From: Rubrobacteraceae bacterium
GTDB lineage: Bacteria > Actinomycetota > Rubrobacteria > Rubrobacterales > Rubrobacteraceae
NCBI GenBank assembly: GCA_030448125.1
Contig: JAUJNO010000012.1
Location: forward strand, 50,217-114,216
Reading direction: 5' to 3'
Length of the DNA: 64,000 bases
Program-made: the position numbers and the translations under genes
The notes under the pieces: model-generated
The model's input: the letters and a program-made list of their open reading frames with translations, nothing else
Databases searched by the model: none
Told to the model about the DNA's origin: nothing
Shown: positions 26,995 to 35,538 of the stretch, piece by piece
Layout of the letters: each line of letters starts with the position of its first letter
Position numbering within the stretch: the stretch's first letter is position 1

Positions 26995-27591
26995 ATGTTC
27001 TCTCTCCGTAAGCCTTCCGAAGCCGCCGTCCGTCGCTTTCTCTCCTCGCAGGAGGACCTGCCATTCTCCTATGAGAACGTCGGGGCTTCACGGGAGGGCG
27101 CGGCACCCTCGGGCTACGCCGTGGACCGCTACCGGGTGAGGCTCGGCGAGGGGCCGGAGGCGTACGCGCGGGCGGTCGAGGCCCTGCGCGGATGGCGGCA
27201 GTTCGACCTCGGTTGGACATGGTTACTGCCGCCGGGCGCGCCGATAGAGGTCGGCGCGACGGTCGGCGTGCTCGCCCGGCACTATGGCTTCTGGTCGCTG
27301 AACACCGCCCGCATCGCGTACCTCGTCGAGGGGCCGGGTGAGGTAGAGCGGTTCGGGTTCGGCTACGGGACGCTCCCCGGGCACGCCGAGCGCGGCGAGG
27401 AACGTTTCGGCGTCGAATGGAACCGCGAAGACGGCTCGGTCTACTACGACGTCTTCGCTTTCTCCAGGCCGAAACACCTTTTAGTCTGGCCCGGCTACCC
27501 GTTCGCCCGACTGCTGCAAAAGCGCTTCCGCCGGGACTCGACGCGCGCGATGGTCGAGGCCGTGGCCCGAGAGGAAATGCGCCATGCCTGA
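26995..27591 (+). CDS. DUF1990 family protein
   Basis: 198 residues. The pattern DRYRVRLGEGPEAYARAVEAL, then WRQFDLGWTW, FGYGTLPGHAERGEERF and a C-terminal RPKHLLVWPGYPFARLLQKRF matches DUF1990, a family with a START/SRPBCC-like appearance and no fixed function. TAACAT (26983-26988) lies six bases ahead of the ATG and no ribosome binding site is visible, so it may be leaderless. Confidence 0.8.
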   Translation: MFSLRKPSEAAVRRFLSSQEDLPFSYENVGASREGAAPSGYAVDRYRVRLGEGPEAYARAVEALRGWRQFDLGWTWLLPPGAPIEVGATVGVLARHYGFWSLNTARIAYLVEGPGEVERFGFGYGTLPGHAERGEERFGVEWNREDGSVYYDVFAFSRPKHLLVWPGYPFARLLQKRFRRDSTRAMVEAVAREEMRHA

Positions 27592-27672
27592 GACGTCTGG
27601 CAGACGGAAAGCTTCTGACCGATTCGGGCCGGTATTCGGAGAGCTTCGCGGGTTGCTAGACTGCGCTCCGCG

Positions 27673-28254
27673 ATGAACGCTACCACCCACGCCATCTTCG
27701 GGGTCGCGGCCCTGGCGGGTTCCTTCCTCCTCGTCGGGGAAGAGCCGCCGCTGTATGCCTACCCCGCAGCCGTCGTAGCCGCCTGGCTCCCGGACGTGGA
27801 CAACCCGCGCAGCCGGCTCGGCAACGGTCTGAGCCGGATGAAGAACCCTACCCTGAACCTCCTCACCCGCCCCGTGAGCTGGGCCTTGAAGGTCGCGTCT
27901 TTCACGCTCTTCCGCACCGTCGGGCACCGGACCCTGACCCACTCCCTGCTCGGGGTCGCGCTCTTCGTCGTCCTGGTCGCGCCCGCGGCTACGCTCTCTT
28001 TAGACCTGTTCGCCGCCCTGATAGCCGGTTACGTCTCGCACCTCGTCGCCGACGCCTTGAACAAGAGGGGCGTGCCGCTCCTGTGGCCGGCGGGACGGAC
28101 CATGAGGCTCTTGCCCCGTGGCATCCGGTCCGGAGGGGTGACGGAGTTCGCGGTGGCTCTCGTGGTGGCCGCGGGGGCGGGGTACGGGATCTACGCGCTA
28201 CACCTCGCTGCGGGGCGTGGTTTCGCCGGGGTGCTGTTCGTCGCCGGAGGATAG
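27673..28254 (+). CDS. YdjM/DUF457-type membrane-bound metal-dependent hydrolase
   Basis: 193 residues, about four transmembrane helices. Metal-binding motifs are in place: HAIFGVAALAG, WLPDVDNPRSRLG, GHRTLTHSLLG and GYVSHLVADALNKRG. In other bacteria this family includes LexA-controlled members; no LexA box is obvious here. The last 57 bases overlap the 3' end of yqeK on the opposite strand. Confidence 0.85.
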   Translation: MNATTHAIFGVAALAGSFLLVGEEPPLYAYPAAVVAAWLPDVDNPRSRLGNGLSRMKNPTLNLLTRPVSWALKVASFTLFRTVGHRTLTHSLLGVALFVVLVAPAATLSLDLFAALIAGYVSHLVADALNKRGVPLLWPAGRTMRLLPRGIRSGGVTEFAVALVVAAGAGYGIYALHLAAGRGFAGVLFVAGG

Positions 28255-28812
28255 CCACTCCAGGGTCTTCCGGCTCTCCGGGTGGGCCGGGCGGTCGCGC
28301 CGTTCGTTGTGGGAGATGGAGTCCTTCAATGCGGCCCACGCGGCGCGTTTCAGGCTTTCGAGGGCGAGCTCGCGCAGGTCCTCCACACCGGGCTGGTCGC
28401 GGCCGGGTTCGATCTTGTCGGCTACGAACAGAGCGAGCGCGAGCGGTCCCATCCCCGGCTCGCCCGTCGTGTGGACCCTTATCGCCTCCCGCAACTCCGC
28501 GTCCTCCACCCCGAGGTCCTTCTTCGAAAGCTCCGCTGCCACGGGACCGTGCAGCAGTATGGGCCGCTCGTGCTCGAAGTCACCCACGGGCAACCCCTCT
28601 TCTTCGGCCACCCGCAGAAGCTCCTCCTTGCCCAACTCTCGCGCCGTGTCGTGCAGAAGTCCGGCAAGACGTGCCCTCTCGGGGTCTAGCCCGTGAAGTT
28701 TGGCAAGACGCTCGACGGTCTCGGCCACGCGCAGGGTGTGCACATAGCGTTTGTCGGAGAGGCGCCCCCGAGCGTAGCTCTCCGCGTCTTCGAGAAGGGC
28801 GTAGTCGATCAT
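28198..28812 (-). CDS. yqeK: YqeK-type HD hydrolase (predicted Ap4A hydrolase)
   Basis: 204 residues. RYVHTLRVAETVERLAKLHG and AGLLHDTARELGKEELL carry the H...HD metal site, with HGPVAAEL and IRVHTTGEPGM following as in YqeK. The family cleaves diadenosine tetraphosphate symmetrically. The usual neighbour nadD is absent. TACAAT (28825-28820) is seven bases from the ATG and no ribosome binding site is seen. The C-terminal tail of about 20 residues lies within the overlap with the convergent DUF457 gene. Confidence 0.85.
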   Translation of the reverse strand: MIDYALLEDAESYARGRLSDKRYVHTLRVAETVERLAKLHGLDPERARLAGLLHDTARELGKEELLRVAEEEGLPVGDFEHERPILLHGPVAAELSKKDLGVEDAELREAIRVHTTGEPGMGPLALALFVADKIEPGRDQPGVEDLRELALESLKRAAWAALKDSISHNERRDRPAHPESRKTLEWLSSGDEQHPGETTPRSEV

Positions 28813-28894
28813 GGCGGGGATTGTAAAATAAAGGGATGCAAAACGAGAAGATATACAGCCGAAATCGACGAAAACGGATGAGAAGACCGGCGTT

Positions 28895-30149
28895 ATAAGG
28901 AGCGCCGAGATCCTGACCATCGGGACCGAGATACTCCTCGGGGACCTCGTGGACACGAACTCGGCCTACCTGGGCGGCCGGCTCGCCGCTTTGGGCGTCT
29001 CCATCTACCGCCACACCACCGTCGGGGACAACAGTACAACGCATCACCGCCGCCCTTCGGGAGGCGGCCGTCAGGGCGGACCTCGTCATCACCACCGGCG
29101 GCCTGGGACCAACCTCCGACGACCTCACCAACGAGTGTCTAGGGGTAGCGGCGGGCCGGAAGATGGTCGAGTACCCGGAGGCGCGGCGCCACGTGGACGA
29201 GATGTTCAGGCGCTTCGGCCGCAAACCGACCCCCTCGAACTACAAGCAAGCCCTCTTCCCCGAGGGCTCGAGGCTCATCCCGAACCCGGTGGGTACGGCG
29301 ATGGGCGCGATGCTGGAGCTCGACGGCGCCCTCGTCGCCACGTTCCCCGGCGTGCCCGGGGAGATGAGGAGCATGTTCGAGGAGACTCTCGAGCCCCTCG
29401 TAAGAGAGCGGAGTGAGGGCGCCATCGTCTCGCGCACCCTCTGGTTTACCGGCATAGGCGAGTCCGCCCTAGCCGAGCAGGTCCAGGACCTCCTCGACGC
29501 CTCGGACCCGACGGTCGCTCCCCTGGCCGGACAGGGCAAGGTGAGGCTGCGCGTTACCGCCAGGGCCAGGACACCCGAGGAGGCCGGGAGGAAGATCGAC
29601 CCGGTCGCGGACGCGATCCTCACCCGTCTCGGCGAGTACTACTTCGGCGAGGACGACGAGACCCTGGAGAGCGCCCTGGGCAAGCTCCTGACGGAGAAGG
29701 GCGCGACCCTCGCGCTCGCCGAGAGCTGTACGGGAGGCCTCCTCGCCAAGCGCCTAACCGACCGGGCCGGCTCTTCGGCGTTCTTGACGGAGGGCCTCGT
29801 CACGTACTCCAACGAGGCCAAAGAGCGCCTCCTCGGGGTGCCAGAAGCGTTGCTCGTCGAGCACGGCGCCGTCTCGGAGCCGGTCGCCGGGGCGATGGCC
29901 GAGGGGGTAAGAGAGTCCGCCGGGACCGACTACGGGCTCTCGGTCACGGGTGTAGCCGGTCCCGACGGGGGGACGGAGGAGAAGCCGGTCGGGCTCGTCT
30001 TCGTCGGGGTCTCGGACGAGGAGGGAACGGAGGTAGAGCGCCTGGACCTCTCGGCCTGGAGACGCTCGCGCGAGGCCGTCCGGGAGCGGAGCGCGAATCG
30101 TGCCTTCGACCTCTTGAGGCACCGTATCTTGGGGCAAAACAAAACTTAA
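28895..30149 (+). CDS. cinA: CinA-like nicotinamide-nucleotide amidase / competence-damage protein, frameshifted
   Basis: Both CinA domains are present. The N-terminal molybdopterin-binding-like half begins [20 protein letters not shown]; the C-terminal deamidase half has [20 protein letters not shown] and [21 protein letters not shown] single extra base near 29031-29037 breaks the frame after HTTVGDN; the next frame resumes with [12 protein letters not shown]. No ATG, GTG or TTG lies in the first frame between its upstream stop and GTG 28949. The family start position is occupied by ATA at 28895. Restored length is about 417 residues, normal for CinA. Confidence 0.8.
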
Positions 30150-30169
30150 AAAATCCCGTTTTAGTACCC

Positions 30170-30198
30170 TTGTAGGAAACGAATACGGGTAGTACACT
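30170..30198 (+). promoter_or_regulatory. promoter downstream of cinA
   Basis: TTGTAG at 30170-30175 and TACACT at 30193-30198 are separated by 17 bases. Start of transcription would be near 30205, leading into a 230-base segment closed by a terminator at 30400-30433. Confidence 0.5.
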
Positions 30199-30204
30199 TC
30201 TCCA

Positions 30205-30433
30205 AGTTGACGGCACGGAGAGGAGGTGATCCAGATAGACGCATCGAGTAGTAGTCGCGGGTATCTTCTGGGAGAGGTGGCTCTGACCTAGGACCACTGA
30301 AAGCCCTGCGGGATCCTGGGTTACACGTCATCTAACCGCCTCTCCTGTAGTTGCGGGCGGACGTGCTGAAAGACCAGATACCTGCGTAAACTCAAAGGGT
30401 ACGGCCCCGGATTCCACCGGGGGTCGTTTTTTG
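30205..30433 (+). ncRNA. candidate structured RNA with a perfect 13-nt anti-16S match and a short ORF
   Basis: AGGAGGTGATCCA (30221-30233) is complementary over 13 bases to the standard 3' end of bacterial 16S rRNA. It is followed by an 18-codon frame from ATA 30235, or a 21-codon frame from GTG 30226, ending TAG at 30291. A segment ACCGCCTCTCC (30335-30345) can pair either with the Shine-Dalgarno block GGAGAGGAGGT (30217-30227, 10 of 11) or with GGAGAGGTGG inside the ORF (30271-30280, with one G-U). That is the layout of a switch. The gene downstream is on the opposite strand, so the RNA appears free-standing. I do not recognise its class. Confidence 0.4.
30400..30433 (+). terminator. rho-independent terminator
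   Basis: An imperfect GC-rich stem (ACGGCCCCGG with CCGGGGGTCGT around ATTCCA) is followed directly by TTTTTT. It ends + strand transcripts, either from cinA or from the promoter at 30170. Confidence 0.75.
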
Positions 30434-30465
30434 TTGCCGCGACGAAGCCTCCTACCACCACAGTC

Positions 30466-30798
30466 CTAAGAATCTGGAGCCTCATCGACGAAGGAGACCT
30501 CGTACAGGTGCGGCTCGAACTTCTCGACCATCTTTGCGGCCTCCCTCATATGCATGGCCGCCTCGGGGTCCTCGAGCATCGCCTCGAAGTCCTCCCGGCT
30601 CCGCCACTGAGCGTAGTTGGCAACCTTCGTCCCGTCGAGGCTCTTGTGCAAGTTGGCCGAGACGAAGCCCGGTAGTCTTCTCATCACCGACTCGGTCGCC
30701 TCCACCAGCAGGTCCAAGAGACGCTGCTGATCCTCCGGCGCCACCGTGAACACGTTGATGAGCGTTACGACATCGTCACGCTGCGAAATCCTCGTCAT
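30466..30798 (-). CDS. ABM-domain (antibiotic biosynthesis monooxygenase-like) protein
   Basis: 110 residues from the ATG with GAAAGAAGGAGACGC upstream. TLINVFTVAPEDQQRLLDLL and PGFVSANLHKSLDGTKVANY are typical of the ABM fold, a small dimeric ferredoxin-like barrel that oxidises quinol-like or heme-like compounds or acts as a binding protein. It is divergent from a MarR gene with two shared operators in between, so MarR probably controls it. Confidence 0.85.
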   Translation of the reverse strand: MTRISQRDDVVTLINVFTVAPEDQQRLLDLLVEATESVMRRLPGFVSANLHKSLDGTKVANYAQWRSREDFEAMLEDPEAAMHMREAAKMVEKFEPHLYEVSFVDEAPDS

Positions 30799-30822
30799 GC
30801 GTCTCCTTCTTTCGGCTATATT

Positions 30823-30857
30823 TATCAATACGCTGATAATATATCAGGGCACTGATA
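30823..30857. promoter_or_regulatory. two 16-bp palindromic operators between ABM and MarR genes
   Basis: TATCAATACGCTGATA (30823-30838) and TATCAGGGCACTGATA (30842-30857) share the half-sites TATCA/TGATA, are both 16 bp, and lie 19 bp apart, about two helical turns. Both fall in the divergent promoter region. Size and position fit MarR-family dimers. Confidence 0.7.
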
Positions 30858-30876
30858 GATACAAGGAGGTTCGTTT

Positions 30877-31340
30877 ATGAAGAGCAGAAGAGCGGCGGAG
30901 GATAGGGTGGAGGGCAGGGTTGGCTACCAGATGAAGCGTGCCCAGCATGTTTTGAGGGTCGAGATGGACAAGGCTTTGCGGGAGGTTGGTATGACTACGG
31001 CCCAGTACGCGGCTTTGAGTACGCTGGAGGAGGCGCCGGGCTTGTCGGGGGCCGAGCTCGCCCGGAGGAGCTTCGTCACGCCGCAGACGATGAACGCGAT
31101 CCTGGCGAACCTGGAGGCCGCCGGGCTCGCCGCGCGCCGGCCACACCCGGAGCATGGGCGCATACTACAGGCTTACCTCACGGAGATGGGCGAGGAGTCA
31201 GTGGCCAGGGCGCACGGGGTCGTTGGGGACGTCGAGAGGCGGATGCTAGAGGGGTTGAGCCGGGACGACCGGCGCCAGCGCTGCGCAGTTGCGCCGACAC
31301 ATTGGAGGGTAGCGTGGAGGAGGCAACTGCCGGCGCGTAG
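30877..31340 (+). CDS. MarR-family transcriptional regulator, frameshifted near the C-terminus
   Basis: The body is a standard MarR fold: helix 1 VGYQMKRAQHVLRVEMDKAL, the DNA-reading helix LARRSFVTPQTMNAILANLE, and a wing RRPHPEHGRILQAYLTEMGE. Close to 31274-31279 one base is missing. The open frame runs on into 31.5 kb as Arg-rich nonsense, but the neighbouring frame reads ALRSCADTLEGSVEEATAGA and stops at 31340, a normal length of about 154 residues. Likely an autoregulator through the two palindromes just upstream. Its ligand is unknown; the ABM neighbour hints at a quinone-like or aromatic compound. Confidence 0.8.
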
Positions 31341-31377
31341 AACGGCTGGGACCTCGGAGCCGAGGAGGGCTCGTAGA

Positions 31378-31850
31378 CTACTCGCCCTCGTAGTAATCGA
31401 CCTCGGCGTCGCCTCTCAAGAACTTGCTCAAGGTCCTCTTCTCTTTCGGGCCGCCGGGCGCCGAGCCGGCGAAGAGCCCGATCTTGTCAGAGTCGGGGTA
31501 GACCATCACGTCTGGTTCGATCATGGTCGAGAAGCAGAGATAGCGCAGCGGCTCATCCGCAGGTGTTTATGATCTGGTGCGCCCCCGCCTCTCCCGCCGG
31601 CAACGCTACGTAGTATCCCCGGGAAATAGTGACCTCCCGTCCGCCGATCCGGAGCGTACCAGTACCATGGAGGACGTAGATGGCCTCCTCGTTGGCGAGG
31701 TGGTAGTGGTAGGGCCACGCCCTGCACCCCGGCGGCACCTCGTAGAGAACCAGCTTCTCGCCGCCCGTGGCCGAGCTCAGCGACTTGCGCCGGTAGCCGA
31801 ACTTCTCCCCGTGTGATACTGAATCCGGGTGAATAGTTCTTGAGCGTCAT
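31378..31850 (-). pseudogene. cupin-domain protein, broken by at least two frame changes
   Basis: Three frames together give a full single-domain cupin. MTLKN opens at 31850; HGEKFGYRRKSLSSATGGEK, then HYHLANEEAIYVLHGTGTL, GYYVALPAGEAGAHQIINTC follow in a second frame; EPLRYLCFSTMIEPDVMVY through VDYYEGE and a stop at 31378 follow in a third. The breaks are near 31815-31845 and 31562. The metal motif HYH...E...H is intact. It starts directly at the end of an IS630 remnant, with which it shares ATGA. Either real decay next to the IS or indel errors. Confidence 0.65.
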
Positions 31851-32900
31851 GCTGCCTCGCCACCAGTGGTAGCTGGTAGGTCCCTGATGGTCTCGGCTTG
31901 GTCGAGCAGTTGCACGCAGCGCTCCACCAGGGCCTCTTCAAGCTCTTCGATCTCCTCGAAGAGACGGTTCGCCACGGCCTCGTTGGTGAGCGGCCACAAC
32001 CTCTCCGCCGGCTGCAGTTCTGGGGAGCCCGAAGGTAGGAGCTCCAGGTGTATCCCCTCTGGGAAGTTCGACCTCCCCGCCGGTGTGCCACCCGGCCTTG
32101 TCCACCACTAACAAGACGCGCTTGTTCTCTCCGGCCCCCACCTCCCCGGCGAACTCAAAGAGCGCCATGGAGAACAGCTCCACATTGACCGTGGGCAGGA
32201 TTAGCCAGTACACCTCCCCGCTCTGGGGACGCACGAAGCCGTAGAGGTAGGTCCACTCGTAGCCCCTCTTGAATCGGGCGACGGGTCTTTCTCCCACCGG
32301 CGCCCAGACTCGCCTTAGCACCGGCTTGAGTCCCAACCGGGTCGGCCCAAAGCTCGACCTCGGCCTTGGGATAGGCCTCCTTAGCTTCTCCAGCTTCATC
32401 GGGAGACTTTTTTGAAAGCCTCCCGCTCGGAGGCGTCGGCGGACCGGGCGTTTGAGGACCTGGGGACCTGGGGGCTCATACCTACCTCAGGTACTCCCAG
32501 CCCCGCTGCAACCCCTCCAACCCCGTCCTCTGCTCGATCCAACGCGCCACCTTCGGCCCACTCCACATCCCCCGCCCGGAGGCGAACCCTCCAGAAGAGC
32601 CTCCCGAAGCTCCGCTTTGCCCTCCTCGTCGAGCAACGCCCTCTCCCTGGCGCCGGGGTTGGCGTGCCGACGGTCGCCGACTCCCTCCGACTCGTAACGT
32701 CGGGCGATCTCCCTAACCCACTTCTCCGAGTAGCCCACCACCCTGGCCACCTCGCCGAGCGAATCCCCGAGCGACATGCGCCAGACCATAAGCAAGTGAG
32801 TGCGCAACACTGGATCCTCGCCTTCCGATAGAGACCCTCCAAACGCGCGGCGATCTCGTCTCTCGTTCATGTTAGAAGTATACAACCGGATTTGGTATCA
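31847..32900 (-). mobile_element. IS630-family element remnant, copy A
   Basis: A nearly complete transposase in pieces. The N-terminal helix-turn-helix (MSLGDSLGEVARVVGYSEKW) starts at ATG 32870. A middle part is in another frame (GMSPQVPRSSNARSADASER). The DDE domain follows (FKRGYEWTYLYGFVRPQSGE, then VLLVVDKAGWHT), and the last third, including SPELQPAERLWPLTNEAVAN, is in a further frame. At least three single-base shifts make it non-functional as written. Its end, GAAGTATACAACCGGATTTG from 32875, is shared with copy B. Confidence 0.8.
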
Positions 32901-33466
32901 CCGGCTTTAGGGCCGAGCCTCGTCCTCGGCCCAAAGCTCCACCTGCTCCGCCCCCGGGTGGGCGATCTCCCTCAGCCGTGGGGAGACTTTTGAAAGCCTC
33001 CCGCTCTGAGGCCTCGGCCCCCTTGGCGTTGGAGGGCCTGGGGACCTGAGGACTCATACCCACCTTCCTCAGGTACTCCCAGCCACGCTGAGCATGTACC
33101 CTCTCCATCCCGGTTTCCTCCTCGATCCAACGCGCCACCTTCGGCCCGCTCCACATCCCCCGCCCGGCGGCCTCCTCCAGAAGAGCCTCCCGAAGCCGTG
33201 CCTGGCCCTCCTCGTCGAGCGCTCTCTCTTTGGCACCGGGATTGCCGTGTCGGCTCAAGCCCTCAACCCCTTCTCGTAAGCCGTGCGTGGTCCACTTCTC
33301 CGAGTAGCCCACCATCACCTCGCCCACCGAATCCCCGAGCGACATGCGCCAGACCATCTGCAAGTGGGTGCGCGGATCGCTCGCCTCCGATAGATAGAGA
33401 CCCTCCAACCGCAACTCCGACCCCTCCGAAGCTCGTTCACTGAAGTATACAGGCGGATTCGGTGAT
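32900..33466 (-). mobile_element. IS630-family element remnant, copy B (5' part only)
   Basis: A second copy of the first half of the same transposase, beginning at GTG 33440, with SDPRTHLQMVWRMSLGDSVG, WSGPKVARWIEEETGMERVH and KVGMSPQVPRPSNAKGAEAS. It carries small internal deletions in the helix-turn-helix region. It breaks off after GSALKP exactly where the end of copy A begins, so copy A seems to have inserted into or recombined with copy B in the same direction. The outer end GAAGTATACAGGCGGATTCG lies at 33442-33461. Confidence 0.75.
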
Positions 33467-33562
33467 GACTGCTCGCCCCACTCCAGCTCGTTCTCGTTCA
33501 CGACGTTCGGATGATCCACGCTGGTCTCCTCCTTCCGCAAAAAGCCGACAAGTTGTCGGGTG

Positions 33563-34297
33563 TCACGCGGGCGTGGGCAACACCCCGAAACCGCTCAGGA
33601 TCACGAGCAGCACGGCGAACGCATTGAACGTCGCGTGCGTCGCGAGGCATGGTAGCAAGCTTCCCGTGCGCCGGTAGAGCGCGCACAGGACGAACGCCAG
33701 GACGAACAGCACCGGCACTATTACGGTCTCGCCGTGCGCCAGGGCGAAGACGGCCGACGAAGAGAGCGCCGAGAGCGCGAACGAGACCCTTTCACCGGTC
33801 CCTTTTCTTTCCTCATCGGTTTTGGCGCCGAGCTTGCGCGAGACGAAGAGGCCCAGCCGGTACAGGCCGCCGAAAAAGGCCCCCCGGAAGACCAGCTCCT
33901 CGACCGCCGGGCCGAAGAAGACGACCACGGCGACGGTCATCGGGATCGCCACCCCCGGGTTCTCCCCGATCCAGCCCGACAAACTCTGCATGAGCGGTCC
34001 CTGCACATTGCGTTCGGTCGAGTAACCGAGCTTGTCGAAGACGTAGAAGCTCAAGGGGCCGACCAGCAAGAGGCTCGCGGCGAGCGCCCCGAGGCCCGCC
34101 AGGAAGCCAAGCATCAACCCGGAGAAGTAACCGGACTTCGGCTTCGCGATGCCTAAAGGAGAAAGGGAGTAGCCCACCTTCCTCCCGAGCCCCCGCATTA
34201 CGGATACCCCGACCCAGAAGAAGCCTATCGTAAGCACGATAAGCAAGACGTTCAGTGAGACCACGCTCAGCAGCAACTCGGCCGGGTCGCTAGCCAT
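33563..34297 (-). CDS. CPBP-family intramembrane metalloprotease (CAAX protease-like)
   Basis: 244 residues with about seven transmembrane helices. The family motifs are EELVFRGAFFGGLYRLG (EExxxR), FALAHGETV (FxxxH) and HATFNAF (HxxxN), all needed for the buried metal site. The start ATG lies inside the end of the NUDIX gene (8-bp overlap), so the two are coupled. The substrate is unknown; bacterial relatives act in bacteriocin immunity, prenyl-protein or membrane-protein processing. Confidence 0.85.
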   Translation of the reverse strand: MASDPAELLLSVVSLNVLLIVLTIGFFWVGVSVMRGLGRKVGYSLSPLGIAKPKSGYFSGLMLGFLAGLGALAASLLLVGPLSFYVFDKLGYSTERNVQGPLMQSLSGWIGENPGVAIPMTVAVVVFFGPAVEELVFRGAFFGGLYRLGLFVSRKLGAKTDEERKGTGERVSFALSALSSSAVFALAHGETVIVPVLFVLAFVLCALYRRTGSLLPCLATHATFNAFAVLLVILSGFGVLPTPA

Positions 34298-34780
34298 CCG
34301 TTCCGCCCCCGAGATAAACCTCGCCCGCCGACCATCCCCGCGCGGCGTCCTCCAGGAGCCTCTCCTTGATCCAGCCGGGAAGCAGCGGAATATCTTGCAG
34401 TTCTCTCGTCTGCACCCAGCGCAGCTCCTGCAGGGTAGGCTCGGAGCCTTCCTCGACCTCCGGGTCGCCCCGAGGCTCGCCTCCCCGCCGGAGACCTCCA
34501 CCCGCGCCGTCAACTCTACCGTGTGGCGCCCCTCATGCAGAAACTCGCTCACGTAGAGCACTCCCATAAACCTGCCCTCGAGGCCTGTCTCCTCCATCAG
34601 TTCCCGTTCGGCGCATTGGGGGATGGTCTCGCCCGGCTCAAGGCGTCCGCCCGGCAGCACCCAGTAGGGCTCCCGGTCCGGCTTGTCGTGGCGCACGAGG
34701 AGCAGCGCCCCGTCCCGCTCCACGACCGTCCCGATCCGGATACCGAAGTCCATCTTCACCCGCCCGCGATCCTTACTCAT
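34290..34780 (-). CDS. NUDIX hydrolase, frameshifted
   Basis: The Nudix box is complete: GGRLEPGETIPQCAERELME ending in EETG. After EASLG the frame breaks. One base added in the G4 run (minus strand; 34468-34471) restores DPEVEEGSEPTLQELRWVQ and LLPGWIKERLLEDAARGW with a stop at 34290, giving about 163 residues. As written the frame runs on and fuses to the CPBP gene, which is an artefact. Nudix enzymes hydrolyse nucleoside diphosphate derivatives; the substrate is not predictable here. Confidence 0.8.
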
Positions 34781-34827
34781 GAAGAGTGAGTATATCCTCG
34801 AACTCGCTCTCCGCTGTGCCAGGGCGG

Positions 34828-35286
34828 CTACCGTAGGGACGCAGTATTCCGGCCTTCATGTCGGGAGCGGGTGCCGACCTGGCTGCCGACCCAAACGTAA
34901 CCGTCGGACCAGACCTCCCGCTTCCAGATCGGCACTATCTCCTTGATCCGCTCTATCGCGTACCGGCTAGCCTCGAAGGCCGGTCCGCGCCGGGGGGATG
35001 CTACTACGATGACCACGCTCGGCTCGCCGGGATCCACTCGCCCCAGGCGGTGAACGATGGAGACGTGCCCGACCTCCCAACGCTCACGTATCTCCGCCCC
35101 GATCTCCTCTAGTTTCCGGTCTGCCATCGGCCGGTACGCCTCGTACTCCAGGTACTCGACGCTCGCGCCGGAGCTCTCGTCTACTCGCGTCGTCCCCACA
35201 AAGGTCGCGACCGCCCCGCAGTCCGGCCGGAAGGCCCCGGTGACGAGCGCTCCCACGTCTATAGACTCCTCGACGATGCGGAACAA
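34828..35286 (-). CDS. moaE: molybdopterin synthase catalytic subunit
   Basis: 152 residues from a TTG immediately after the moaD stop. GAVATFVGTTRV, YEAYRPMADRKLEEI, HRLGRVDPGEPSVVIVVASP and VPIWKREVWSDG are MoaE signatures; the last holds the catalytic lysine. With thiocarboxylated MoaD it inserts the dithiolene sulphurs into precursor Z to form molybdopterin. The C-terminal tail of about 15 residues is longer than usual. Confidence 0.93.
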   Translation of the reverse strand: MFRIVEESIDVGALVTGAFRPDCGAVATFVGTTRVDESSGASVEYLEYEAYRPMADRKLEEIGAEIRERWEVGHVSIVHRLGRVDPGEPSVVIVVASPRRGPAFEASRYAIERIKEIVPIWKREVWSDGYVWVGSQVGTRSRHEGRNTASLR

Positions 35287-35535
35287 CTATCCCCCCGAGA
35301 CCGGCGGCAACACGGCCACCTCATCGCCGGGCGAGACAGCATCCTCCATCCGGGCGTACTCGCCGTTGACGGCGAAGGCTAAAGTGTCGCGCATGGGCAC
35401 CAGGGCGGGATACCGGTCTACGAGGATAGGCCAGAGCTCCCCTAGCGTAACGCCGCTATGCACGGACAACTCGGTCTGGCGGACACCGGCCCGGTCCGCC
35501 GCGGCGCCGAAGAGCAGCACTTTTACACCGTTCAC
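35287..35535 (-). CDS. moaD: molybdopterin synthase sulfur-carrier subunit
   Basis: 82 residues, GTG start. A ubiquitin-like protein ending in the required Gly-Gly (VAVLPPVSGG). VLLFGAAADRAG at the start and DTLAFAVNGEYARMEDAVSP in the middle are typical. It directly precedes moaE and follows the lipid kinase gene by three bases, forming one transcript. MOSC at 14.4 kb is a likely user of the cofactor. Confidence 0.92.
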   Translation of the reverse strand: MNGVKVLLFGAAADRAGVRQTELSVHSGVTLGELWPILVDRYPALVPMRDTLAFAVNGEYARMEDAVSPGDEVAVLPPVSGG

Positions 35536-35538
35536 GGA

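Noticed and set aside
30221..30233. 16S rRNA fragment
   Set aside because: The 13-nt match is complementary to the 16S end, not identical, and no further rRNA sequence surrounds it.
33563..34780. NUDIX-CPBP fusion protein
   Set aside because: The join is Arg-rich out-of-frame sequence; adding one base to the run at 34468-34471 gives two normal, overlapping genes.
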